Assembly: GCF_937616625.2 (NCBI RefSeq)
Contig: NC_065574.1
Span: 3,286,001-3,350,000 of the forward strand
Length of the DNA: 64,000 nucleotides
From: Mercurialis annua
Lineage: Eukaryota > Streptophyta > Magnoliopsida > Malpighiales > Euphorbiaceae
Reading direction: 5' to 3'
A program made the position numbers and the translations under genes. Below the pieces are notes generated by a model. The model saw nothing but the letters and a program-made list of their open reading frames with translations. It was not told the origin of the DNA and made no database searches. Below are positions 13,300 to 25,100 of this stretch, one piece after another (the stretch's first letter is position 1; each line of letters starts with the position of its first letter).

Positions 13300-13849
13300 T
13301 AGAGGTCGCCATGGGCCGGGTCAGCCCGTGAACCGGCCCGGTCAAACCCGGCCCGGAACCGGACTAAAACCGGTCCGGAACTGTACAAATGGCGGTTCCG
13401 GGCCGGTTCTATATTTGTTGAACCGTGAACCGGCGGTTTCGGGTCGGAACCGGCGGTTAAAGGGTCGAACCCGTTGATAAAAAATATATATTATATCTTT
13501 AAAATATATATTATATCTTTATCATATAATTTATTTACTTTTGCAATAAAATATATGTTATATTTGTTTTAGTTGAATTTTTGGTTAATTTTTTTATTTT
13601 TTTTAAAAAATCTTTATTTTCTTATAATACTATCTCCGTGAGTTATGTTATTATTAAATTAAATATTTTAGTAATTAAATTTTAATTTTTTTAAACCGTC
13701 CTAAACCGGAACCGGAACCGGAACCGTCCGCTTCCGAACCGTCATAGAACCGTCTCTTAGGCGGTTCCAGGCCGGTTCCACTTTTTTTTAAACCGTGACC
13801 CGGCGGTTCCAAACCGGAACCGCCGGGTTATGAACCGTGGCCACCTCTA
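13300..13849. mobile_element. Non-autonomous hAT-like element, 550 bp, GC-rich
   Basis: Ends TAGAGGTCGCCATGG and TGGCCACCTCTA are inverted repeats. The 8-bp duplications GGAGGGAG (13292-13299) and GGAGTGAG (13850-13857) differ at one base and are made of the end of the outer Stowaway. The interior is rich in AACCGG/CCGGTT motifs. Open frames inside (13182-13388, 13244-13477) are repeat artefacts. Confidence 0.85.
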
Positions 13850-13859
13850 GGAGTGAGTA

Positions 13860-14045
13860 CTAGCGAAAGATAAAATTATCAAAATACATGAATCATTTTA
13901 TTATAGAAGCATCAAATAAATGCTTCTTCAATAATTCACTTTCGAAAATATTAAAGGATAATATAGGAAAATTTTAATAAGTTAACTATCATTAATGAAT
14001 TTTTTATTCTTAAAAAAATATAACTTTTTCTATAAAATAGAAGGA

Positions 14046-14097
<52 letters not shown>

Positions 14098-15356
14098 ATG
14101 CATTATTTATTTGACAAGAGTATTATAGATAGTTAGTATAGTTTTAATTTGATTAAACTAAATTTTTTAATATGTGTACATTATATGAATCTAGTTTTTA
14201 TGGATAAAAGGAATAATAATTTATAAATGTAAGTGATATTGTATTTTGTGTGCTTTTTAAAATTAATCATTTTATTAGTAAATAAGCTTCATTGACATAT
14301 TGATTATATTCATATAATAAAGTTAAGTATATATATATATAGTGTGTGTGTGTGTGAATTGTCTTCAATATATACGAAGTAAGAAACAATAACAAAATTG
14401 CAGGTGGAGAATTTAGGTATATTGCATATTGATTTAAGAATTTTTGTCAATATGATAAAGATACCATTATTCATATATATATTTATATGGAAGAATAAAA
14501 ATAGCGGTGAGAGTTTATATGTCTCTCTAAACTTTTTCTCTCTCTAAATGTCTAATCAAATTTTGGATTTTTTCGATGAAGAAGCTGTGATTTCCGACCG
14601 AAACTATAATTTTTTTCGCTGATTTAAATATTTTTGTAATTTTTATTTGGATGAAATTGCTATGTTTTTAGAATTTTGTTAGTGTTTGATGTATTTTTGT
14701 TTTTTTTATCGATCTTCAATTATTTAAAATTTTGTTAGTGATTGTTTAAACTTCAGACTAAGATTCTTGAAGATTAAAAGTTTCTTAAAATTTGTTTGAA
14801 GTATATTTAAAAGAGAAAAAGATGAATTTCTTTATAGATATAAATGGTGTTCGAGTTAGGTTTTCGATTGACTTTACACTGTCAAAATTTCCTCTTATAA
14901 TCTTTATATCATTTGTTTCACTTTCAGTTCCGTAAATTAAATTTTAAATTCAATTTGATCTTCTAACTTTTTTGTACGCCATTTTTTAATTCTTAATATA
15001 ATTAGCTTTCGGCAAAATAAGAAAGAAGAATATAATTAATTATAGAAAATTTAAAATGTTTTAGAACAAAGCTGATTAAGAGATAAGATAAAGAACCTAT
15101 TTCAATTTGTGCCTGTATTGTACTTGTATCTTCACTATAGCATCTTAGTCATTTTGAATCAGTTCCATTTTGGATACCATTCTTTTTTAAGAACTTTTTA
15201 ATTGTTAATTGTGAATTAAATGACGAGTTACTTGTTAAAAAAGTCACATAACCAACAAATTTCCCAAAGGAAATTCCTTGAAAAATTTAAATACACGTTT
15301 TCCTGAGTTCATCGGCCAAAAAGAAATAAAAGTTCATTTAAATACCAGTTTTTTTT
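13860..15356. other. Intergenic with (TA)n microsatellite
   Basis: A TA microsatellite runs about 14046-14092 and a short TG run lies near 14342-14356. No gene seen. Confidence 0.6.
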
Positions 15357-15664
15357 GGAATATTGTCATAAAAATTCACGAACTTTACATGTTTTCTCAT
15401 TTTAATCATGAACTTTAAATTTTCTCATTTTCATGCACGAACTACCACTTTTTCTCAAATTCATGCACGGTGCTGAGGTGTCACGGCTCCATTGGTGTAA
15501 TTTGCTGAGGTGGAAGTCATTTTACACCAATGAATGAGTGCCACCTCAGCACCATGTATGAATTTGGAAAAAGTGGTAGTTCGTGCATGAAAATGAGAAA
15601 ATTTAAATTTCATGATTAAAATGAGAAACCATATAAAATTCGTGATTTTTTTTTACATTAACCC
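15357..15664. mobile_element. Long-palindrome MITE, 308 bp
   Basis: Nearly the whole element is an inverted repeat (TTCATGCACGAACTACCACT and inverse) around a short centre. The flanks are T-runs, so the duplication is ambiguous. A half copy lies at 43345-43465. The TIR type fits MULE-derived MITEs, but the class is inferred. Confidence 0.7.
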
Positions 15665-16592
15665 TTTTTTTTTATGAATTATAATATAAGTTAATTAGAA
15701 TACGTATTGTATTGTGTAAAGTCCTATTAATAAATAAGCCATTTAAGTGTCATTTTGTGACTTACCTTTAAAATTTGGCACCATAATTCCAGGGTGATAA
15801 AAGGATCACTTCTTCCCAATTTTCATGCAACTCTTCCGGCTAGCCAGCTCTAATTTAATTAGCTTGACTTTAATAATATTTTGTGATTTTTTTATTAAAT
15901 CATATTAAAAGCATGTAATTATAATAATAATAATAATAATAATAATACATGATTGCTTACATATCATAAAATGAAATGTTTGAACAAAAATATACGGGTG
16001 TCTTTTGATAAATTGCTTCATAAATTTAAGACGTAAAAATAAAATAATCCAATCAAATTCTTTCTAACTTTTATAGAAAAGATAAAATAAACTCACCTAC
16101 AGAACAAAAATTATAGAAGAAGATAAAACAAATTTCTATAAAGATATACGAAGCAAAACTCTTACTCCTGGTTTATAATATTCGTCGTATTTAACTATTT
16201 TATATATACTAATAAAATAATAAGCATGTATTTAGCTAATATTTTTATTAATTTGTTCATATTAATTATTAATATTATTTTTAATTTTCTGACTAAATAA
16301 ATTATACTCCCTCCATCTCAGATTGATATGCAGTTAAGACATATATAAATATTAAAAAATTTAAATTTCAAAATAAAATAAATTAATACATGAAAAATTA
16401 CCATGTTATCTTTATTTAATATAGTGGTAATTTTTATATTTTGTGAGTTGTATTATCTTTTCAAGATATTTTTTATAATTAATGAGGATATATAGAGTGT
16501 TTTTATTTCATGCATTGGTTGTGCCATGTCATATTTACAACAAGCAAATGAACATTTGCGATAAGCAATTTTTTATTTATTACTTAATTTTT
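15665..16592. other. Intergenic, no gene seen
   Basis: Includes an (AAT)n microsatellite near 15920-15946 and a single unpaired Stowaway-like end near 16306-16340. Confidence 0.5.
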
Positions 16593-16985
16593 GGCAAAAA
16601 GTATAAAAAACCCTCGTAGTTTTTATAAAAGTACAGACCAATCCTTTTATTTTTCTGGTATATAATTAAGCCCTCTTTATTTTTAAATCGAACAAATAAA
16701 TTCTTTCGTCAAACACCATTAGAAACACTCGTTAGTGGCTGACATGTCTCTCATAATCATATAGAATACAAATTTCAATTTTTTTATTGTTTAAAATATT
16801 TACCAAAAATTTGAGGGGGTAAGTGTCCCAAAAGTAAACTAAAAGGGTTTATTTGTTCGATTTTAAAACAATGAGGGTTTATTTGTTCAATTTTTAAAAT
16901 ACGAAGGCTTAATTATGCTTAAAAAAATAAAAGAGCTTTGCTGTACTTTTAAAAAAAAGTCGAGATTTTTTTTGTATCTTTTGTC
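16593..16985. mobile_element. MULE-type MITE, 393 bp, perfect 9-bp TSD
   Basis: The ends GGCAAAAAGTATAAAAAACC and GTATCTTTTGTC are imperfect inverted repeats. Flanking 9-bp duplications TTAATTTTT lie at 16584-16592 and 16986-16994. A different TIR family from the 48-kb MULE. Confidence 0.8.
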
Positions 16986-17287
16986 TTAATTTTTTATTAT
17001 TAATTTTGCCACATGACTAACACACCATTGATTTGTTGAACGAATGACATGGCGCAACGATTGCGTGTAATAATTTTTGGGATAGAAAAGACAGTGACTT
17101 AGTAAAATAAATATTCGGTGTCTATAATTTAAGACAAAAAATTTAAAATAATGACTATTAATTTGAGAGGAAGAAAGGAGTATATTGATGGGGATAGACA
17201 TGGAAAAATAGTGATAAATATTTTGTTTTTATTTTAAAGTGATTAATTTTATATATCAAAATAATTTTTTAAATACGAAAAATATTA

Positions 17288-17561
17288 CTCTTTCCGTCCC
17301 AATAGAGTTGTCCACTTTGAAAAAAAAATATTGTTCCAAAATTTTTGTCCACTTTAAAAAAGTAACAAACTTTACACTTAATTTTTTTATATCATCCCTA
17401 TTTAAAATTCACTAATGAAAGTAAATTGTAAGTGGATCCTATATTAAATAAGAATATGATAAAAAAAGTAAAGAAAACTTTATAAATGCCATAAACAATA
17501 ATTGTTTTTCTTAAACTGTTTGATAAAAGTAAACTGGACAACTCTATTAAGACGAAGAAAG
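17288..17561. mobile_element. Stowaway-like MITE, 274 bp
   Basis: Ends CTCTTTCCGTCCCAATAGAG and inverse with TA duplications. Same family and length as the outer element at 12739 once its insert is removed. Confidence 0.85.
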
Positions 17562-18330
17562 TATAAAACAAAGGGTGTAATATTTAAAAAAACTGTTACA
17601 AAAAAAATTTATATCTCCAAGTAGTATTTTTATCTTTACTGTTTGAATGTTTTAATTTCTTTTTGTTAACAAGGCAGAAGTAAAAGCTTCTTATCTAGTG
17701 TTTAATATTAAAATTTAGTTTTTGACTTTTTTTTATAATTAAAAAGGAAATAATGATAAAAAACTATTAAATAAAAAATAAACAAAAAATAAAAACTTGG
17801 TACCATCAGAAGTAAACACCAATTTTTTTAACCGTTGACGGTAGAAATGATTTAATTTGTTTTTGACGTTTATTATAAAAAAAGGCCAGGCAAGGTACAT
17901 GTTCTCAATTTTACTTTACAATTTTTTTCACATTGTATTAAACTTTAGGTTATAATTTAGTCCATTAAATTTTTTTGACGTCCTATTTGTAATTGATAAT
18001 ATTTATTTATCAATTTTTTTACCCTAATTTTTTTACTATTTTTTATCATTTTCAGTTAATGTATTTTCTTCAAAAACAACTTTTTTTTGTGAAAGGTGAA
18101 GTATTTACTATAATAAAAAGATACTATTAAATTAAAATTATATCTACTTATTGAATTGTCTTAAATAATATGCATAGAAATTAATCAAATTATTGAACCC
18201 AATTATTAAAAAAACTAAAGTGGTTAGGTATAAAATTACGATCCATGTCATCAGCTTAATTAGCAGCCACACAACCCAAATCCATGCAAAGAATAGGTTC
18301 CAAGAATCACACATTTTGATACTCTTCTCC
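17562..18330. other. Intergenic / distal promoter of the phosphatase gene
   Basis: AT-rich. No gene or element recognised. Confidence 0.4.
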
Positions 18331-18338
18331 GAATATTC
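18331..18338. promoter_or_regulatory. P1BS-type motif (PHR1 site)
   Basis: GAATATTC fits GNATATNC, the palindromic PHR1 site of phosphate-starvation genes, about 530 bp upstream of the phosphatase ATG. Function is inferred; the motif also arises by chance in AT-rich DNA. Confidence 0.45.
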
Positions 18339-18420
18339 TCCTTTTTATGCAATTAAATCCCTAAAATAAGCTAAAAAGTGGGTTTCAAAGGTGTCCAACG
18401 CATAGAATTTCATACCATTA

Positions 18421-18428
18421 GAATATTC
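18421..18428. promoter_or_regulatory. Second P1BS-type motif
   Basis: A second GAATATTC, about 440 bp upstream of the same ATG. Two copies 90 bp apart strengthen the case for phosphate control. Confidence 0.45.
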
Positions 18429-18741
18429 CATTATTCCCACCTTAATTTACCCCAATTAAAACTTCTAAACCTAATCCTAACTTTCTAGTTATTATTAATA
18501 TCACCCAATACCAAAATATTAAATTTGTCACCAAATCAAACGGCTAAAAATTGCCTGTTATTTTTATACTATAGTATTTTCTAGAGACACCAAATTGGAA
18601 AATGGACTTACCATAGAATTAAAGCATATGTTAAAGTAAAAATGTAATATTCGATTGGCATCCAAAAATCCATTTTGCAACTGTTATTATTCCTTCCTAA
18701 TTCGTTACGTAAAACCTATTACAACTCGCAACTTTTTCTTG

Positions 18742-18748
18742 TATAAAT
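18742..18748 (+). promoter_or_regulatory. Likely TATA box of the phosphatase gene
   Basis: TATAAAT about 120 bp upstream of the ATG at 18864, at a plausible distance for a short 5' leader. Confidence 0.5.
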
Positions 18749-18863
18749 TGAACCCTAGTTTTCTTACTAAATATTCATACCAACAAAGAACTTGTTAAGA
18801 CTTGCAAATTTCTTCTTCTTTCTTTAGTTTTCTGTGTTATATTTTTAATTCTCGTCGCTAAAA

Positions 18864-20542
18864 ATGGCCGGAATTTTGGTGGTTTTTGATTTCGACAAGA
18901 CGATTATTGAAGTTGATAGTGATAATTGGGTTATTGATGAACTTGGTTTTACTGATTTGTTCAATCAACTTCTTCCTACCATGCCTTGGAACTCTCTTAT
19001 GGTTAGTATTCTATTGATTTTTCGGTATTTTTAGCGCGAAAATTTATCGAGTCTTATGTTGTTATCATTTTTGAAAAGTTTATAAAACTCGAAAACTTTA
19101 CATTTATTATTTATTCTTCTGAAAAACATTGTTTTTGTCTGTTTTTTTTGATATTTTCCGTTTCGACATTTTCGTTTCCGTCAACTTATATTTTCCTGTA
19201 TTTGTTGAAATTGCAGGATAGGATGATGAATGAGCTTCATTCAGAAGGTGTAACCATTGAAGACATTGATGAAGTTCTGAAACGTATTCCGATTCATCCG
19301 AGAGTTATTCCTGCTATAAAATCTGCTCATGCTTTAGGGTAAATTAAATTAAATATATCTTGATTTTTCTCATTTAAATTTTTAATATTTACGTTTTCGT
19401 TTCGGTTTCATTTCGGTTTCTGATGCGATGTTAATGAATTTTTCAGGTGTGAGTTGAGGATTGTGAGTGATGCAAATATGTTCTTCATTGAGACAATTTT
19501 GAAACATCTTGGATTAAAAGATTATTTTTCAGAGATTAACACTAATCCAGGATTTGTTGATGAAGAAGGAAGATTAAGGATTTCTCCTTATCATGATTTT
19601 ACTCAATCTTCCCATGGTTGCAGTCTTTGCCCACCAAATATGTGCAAGGTATATTTTTATATTTTTAATTTCTTGTTTTTTATTTTATTTTTATTAATTT
19701 AATAAATGTTCCAGTTTATCAATTTATTTTTTAAATAAAGATATAACAAGATGTTAAGAAAGAAAATACTTTAATTAAATGGATCCAGAATGTTTGGAAC
19801 ATACACGTTTTTCTTATTTTAGTTTCCCACATTCACATAATTTATGTATAAAAGAAGATACTTTCAGTTGTTGGAAATTGGATTATTCGGTTCCGTTTGA
19901 AATTAAAGAAAAATATTAGTATTTTTTATCGGTTTGATTTTAGCAGTAAAAACTTATTTTCAAAATTGTATAAAAATCCAACAAAAAATCGAATCAAAAA
20001 CGAGAAAAATCAACCGACCGGTTCAGTTCAACTTGAAACTTTCAATTTTTTTTATTCTGTTTAACATTTTTTTTGGTTTAATTTGATTCGATTTAATCTG
20101 TCTGCTCATGTATTACTACATATAATGTTCTGATTTTGGAGAGTTATAAAATTTTAATTGTTTTGTTGGCTGTGTATAATTACAGGGTCACATCATTGAA
20201 AAAATTCAAGCTTCAATGTCAAAAGAACAGAATAATAAGAAAATAATCTATCTCGGTGACGGTGTCGGCGATTATTGCCCGAGTTTAAAGCTAACAGCCG
20301 CTGATTATATGATGCCGAGAAAAAATTTCCCGGCATGGGAATTAATTTTCAGAAATCCTATGCTTCTTAAGGCGGAAATTCACGAATGGACCGACGGAGA
20401 AGAATTTGAACGAGTTTTAATCGAGATTATTGATGAAATTTATTTGGAAGAGAATAATGCTCAATTGTTCTCAGCAGATTACATATTGCAGAATGTATCA
20501 TCAATTTCTGCTCTGCCTCAAGCTGTTCCTGTTCCTCTGTAA
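18864..20542 (+). CDS. PHOSPHO-type HAD phosphatase (PS2/PEPC1-like)
   Basis: Four exons join in frame to 272 aa: 18864-19001, 19217-19338, 19447-19648, 20186-20542, all with GT-AG borders. This matches the plant PHOSPHO1-like family (Arabidopsis PS2/PPsPase1 and PEPC1), Mg-dependent cytosolic HAD enzymes acting on pyrophosphate, phosphoethanolamine/phosphocholine or related monophosphates. HAD motif I is DFDKT (D9, D11), motif II lies in VSDANMFF (S94), and motif IV is GDGVGDY (D179, D183). A Cys-rich CSLCPPNMCK segment ends exon 3, also a family trait. No signal peptide or membrane segment. Length and motifs look intact. The exact substrate cannot be read from sequence. Two P1BS motifs upstream suggest phosphate-starvation control. 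Confidence 0.9.
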
Positions 20543-21066
20543 TTGAAATTTAGTAACTTAAATATTGGCAAAATGTTAATGCCATAATTATCAAATTAAC
20601 AAAATTTAGTCTTTGTTTTATGAAATTGGAAGCATGTGACTTAAGTTTGTAATGCTGCTTCTGAACCAATTTAATTGTGCAATATATATACTATATATGA
20701 AATGTTTTGCAAAGATAATTCTTTTTATTTTTTTATTTTTCTTATTTTTCATCTTATTGCTATTAATTCTGCTAATTGTTTTGATGCTTTACACCTGATA
20801 TTTATCTCAAAACTTCTTCATTAAGAAATACTGAACTGTAGTTAGTTAACTAATTCAAAAGTCTATCACAACTTAGATTGTAAGAATTTTTCACAATATA
20901 TGTGTAAGTTTTTATTTTAATTTTAATTTTAAAAAGGTCGAAATTTGATATAAAAATAATTAATGATACCAAATTAATTTTTTTTTTACTATTGATGGAG
21001 TTTATTGTAAATGAAACTATATTATTTTGGGTATTTTGCAGTTACTGCACCAATTTTAAACACTAA
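20543..21066. other. 3' flank shared by the phosphatase and ABCC copy A
   Basis: AT-rich. The last 30 or so bases resemble the ABCC copy B 3' flank near 32390-32400. No gene seen. Confidence 0.5.
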
Positions 21067-21700
21067 GTGGGTGTTTGGTTCAGTTTTTTGATGGAGTTTT
21101 TAACTTTTACTTTTCAAAAAACTCAACTAAAGTGTTTGGTGAGAATTTTCTAAATTTTTTTTGAAGCTTTTTGAACCTCCAACAGCTGTTTTTTGAAAAG
21201 CTCAATTTTAGAGTTTTTTACCAACAGCTGATAGCTTTTTCAATATTTTTAATTATTTAGACAAAACTACCCCTATTAGGATATATTATTTTTTAATATA
21301 TATATAGTAATTTAAATTATTTTTAAATACTCTAATCATTTTTAAATTATCTAATATTATTTATTTATATTAACAAAACTATAACTTAATTATTTTTTAA
21401 AATAAATCATAAATTTATAAAAAAAATATCTAAATAAATTTAAACTAAATGTTCCATCTTATTAAAAAGATAATTTTTAATATTTTTATTGAATAGTATA
21501 TAATATAATATATTCATAAATTAATAAATAAAAAAAGTTTATACCCTTTACGGTCATTTTATATATAAACAGCATCAGCTAATCAAATCTCACCAAACAT
21601 GTATGGTCTATCAGCCATCAGCTACCAACCAACAGCGAACAGCTATCAACAACAGCTAACAACTATCAGCTATAAGAAACAGCTGAACCAAACAGGCCCT
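21067..21700. mobile_element. PIF/Harbinger (Tourist-like) non-autonomous element, 634 bp
   Basis: Ends GGGTGTTTGGTTCAG and CTGAACCAAACAGGCCC are inverted repeats of Harbinger type, with a TAA duplication at 21064-21066 and 21701-21703. The matching flank of ABCC copy B (about 32397-32415) reads straight through with CAA at this point, an empty-site comparison, so the insertion followed the gene duplication. No open frame. Confidence 0.8.
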
Positions 21701-22116
21701 TAACTTTCAACTTTCAATGATTCAAAATACCAATTAGATTTCTACAAGTCTTTGCTAATATGAACGCAAAAAATCCAACCGGAAATTAAACTAGCTAGCT
21801 AGAAAGCTTTAACTAAAAAATATTATATTATACTATATGATATGATATATATTTATATAAACCAAAAATATTAGTATATGTTAATGTCTGAACCAACAAA
21901 GATTTCGAAACAGACACAAATCATAACGTTTCATCTGATATTTCACAATCCTAATCGAATGTTGCTCAACCTTAACCGGAAGAATTATTCTGTGTTTTAC
22001 TTTGATGCCATTTACTCTCAAACTTGAGATGCAAGGTACTCCATGAAATGCTTGCAATATCGTAAAGACTCGCGAAATAAAAAAATCACCATCATCGAAG
22101 CGCGGAATAGGTTTAT

Positions 22117-25100
22117 CTAAGAGTTAATCCTGCAACTTGACCAATATTCAGCTACAAGCTTAGAAAAGTTAGATTCAATCTCCATCAATTTTGAAGGTTC
22201 ATCATACTCCAACAATTTCCCTGCACCAAATCAAATGAAAATGAAACGACGAAATATAAGATACGACAAGTTTTTCTGCGATCTTACTGCATAATATTCT
22301 AATTTATCCAATGAAAAAAACTTACCATAAGAAAGGACCATGACCATGTCACTGTCTATCACAGTCGGAACTCTATGAGCAACGGTTATAACGGTACATT
22401 TCGAGAATTCTTGTCTGATAATTTTTTGAATAATTGCATCTGTTGCAGAATCAATGGAAGCAGTGGCTTCATCTAGAACTAGAATTTTGTTTCTTTTTAG
22501 AAGTACTCTTCCCAAGCAAAACAGTTGGCGTTGTCCGGCGCTCCAATTTTCGCCTTCATCGCTCACTTCAAAATTTATATTTTAATTCAAGAAATTAGAA
22601 TGCATCATCTAAACTGCAAAAAACTCTCACTTTTGCATACTTACCTAATGAGTCTAGCTGATTAGGTATGCTACTAATTGTTGTCTTAAGCTGACACTTC
22701 TCCAAAGCCTGCAAATAGCGAAATTACGATCTTACATGTTATTCAATCGAAATTTGTGAGGTAATAAGCCCGTACGGTACCAAATTTGTTTGTATACAGA
22801 ATTAAAAAAGAGTTCAATAAGAATGGTATCGTTTACCTCCCATATTTGATGGTCAGAGTATAGGCCTAAAGGATCGAGATTAGTTCGAACACTACCCCGA
22901 AACAGTGTTGGTTCTTGAGGAATGATGCTTAGCTTTGTCCTCAAATCTTTAAGACCTATAGAACATATGTCAAGTCCATCTATAAGAATTTGGCCACTTG
23001 CAGGCTCTACTAACCGAAACAAAGCACTGATTAATGTTGTTTTTCCGCTTCCTGTTCTCCCTACAACTCCAACTCTTTTCCCTTCATCGAATACGCAACT
23101 GATTCCTTTCAGAACTAGCGGAGCATTCGGACGGTATCTTATCTGAATGATCAAAGTAAAAGAAAAATGCTATCATAGTTACAACCTGAAAAAATGAATA
23201 CATTCAGAAGCAAGTTTATATTTGCTCTTTGAAAAGCCAATTTTCCATACTCGTGGACTATGTTGCACGGGAACTTGTCTGAGTTCTATGTTTCGGTATT
23301 TTGTTTTTATTTTCAAAAACGCTTTTGAAATTTCAAAACATTAAATTTATAACCTGTTTTTGTTAAAAAAAAAGATCATTTCGCCGTTTTTCTTTACAGC
23401 ATTTCCGTTTCGAAGTTTCTATTTTTCATGCAACATAGTGTGATGAGATTTAATTCAAAGGTACTAAAAGCAATGCAATCATATTAAGGTTTTTCTCACC
23501 TTCAGCTCTTGAAGCTCTATTCTACCCTGGAAAGGCCAGGAAGATGGTGGCCTACTGTTCTCCAAAATTGCCGGCGGTTCTGGCGGAATGTGCATGAACT
23601 GCTTGATCCTTTCAACTGATATAATATAGTTTGCTAAATTGCAATACCAACGAGACATGAAAACCGTGTTGCTAGTAAGAGACAATGCATAAGACAATGA
23701 TAGTCCGACGAGTCCTGCAATCCAGAAAGGTTTATATATATGGATCTGGATCAATTTTTCAATACTTATGAAACTCAATTGTTTCTGACAATGTAATTCT
23801 ACCTGGAGCGATGGTGCCTTTCGGAAGAAATACAAGCAAAAGAGCAGCGGTGAGTAGAGTTGCATTCTGCATAGCCTCTATCCGTATAATAAGCCATTCC
23901 ATTGCTCCATTAGATAGGAAGAAAAGAACAGCATCTTTATCTACTAGCTTTATGTAATTCTGAAAAAACCTATCCACCGTTTTGAATGCTCTTATCGTAA
24001 CAACACCAAGTGATGTTTCGGCTGCGTAGTTCATGACAGGGGCTTTTGTTGTACCATTGATCCTTATCAATTCTCTTGCAGAGGCCAAATAGTAATCCTG
24101 AAAGCAGAAAAAATGTTAAGCTATTAAATTTTATAATAAACTAGAAAAATGTCAAGGATTCGAAAATTGTATTCATTTACCTGAACATATTTTGTACCAA
24201 CTATAGCAAGGAATGCCACAATCAGAACTTGCCATGTGACCGAGGCCATAATTACTACGGTAGCTGTAATTTCCATAAAAGCAGCAGCAGCATAAATATA
24301 GGCTAAAGGAATATCAAAATCCAATATGCTCAGATCCGAAGAAGCCTGCAAATTACAAGAACATATATTAAGTCTAGCAGTTTTCTTTGTTTCTGCCATA
24401 CATTTATAAGTTAAGTATATTCTTACGCGAGTCAGAATCCGTCCAACTGGGGTAGAATCAAAGAAGAGCATTGGAGCTTTAAAGATTGCATTAGTGAAGC
24501 CAGAGAAGAAGGATTTAGAAGCTTTTAATCCAAGAAGGACTGCAAAATATGACCTCAAATATACGAAAATAGAACTGACTGTCGATATCAACGTGTAAAC
24601 GCCAATCAAGACGCTGCTTTTGATGTTCGGAATCTGTATAGCATATGCTAGCCAATAAGTTGCAGCAGCTTGAAGAGCAGAAAAACCACTTACAGATAGT
24701 ATTGATAGGCAAGCAATCAATGTTCCCTTCGAGACAATGATGTAATCAAGAAACGGCTTCCATCCAATGTCACCAATGCCCTTTTCTTCTTCTTCTGTTA
24801 GTTGCACTCCTGTCATATCCTTTAGAATAGTTTCTCCTTCACTGTTCCGATTAGCAGGATTCGACACGTTATAATCCTCTTGCCTTATTATATCTGCTGT
24901 ATACGAATCTTCTTGAGGTTGGTCACTTGAGGGTCCTGATCCTGTCATTGAATCCTTATGAGCATTCACAAGCTGTTCAAATGCTGTACCGGCTGTCAAG
25001 AGTTCTTCATAGCTTCCTAATTGAGTGATTTTCCCACCTTCCATAACCTGTTAAAAAAAGCAAACCCGGATTAAGTGACTTACATGTTATGAACACATAT

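Noticed and set aside
13182..13477. Opposite-strand frames of 68 and 77 codons
   Set aside because: They lie in the ends of a Stowaway and the CCGG-rich hAT-like element; repeat artefacts.
14046..14092. (TA)n tract as a possible regulatory or origin element
   Set aside because: A plain microsatellite with nothing around it to suggest function.
22922..23146. Plus-strand frames inside ABCC exons (also 26596-27374, 33729-33953, 36683-36973)
   Set aside because: Shadows of the minus-strand ABCC coding sequence.
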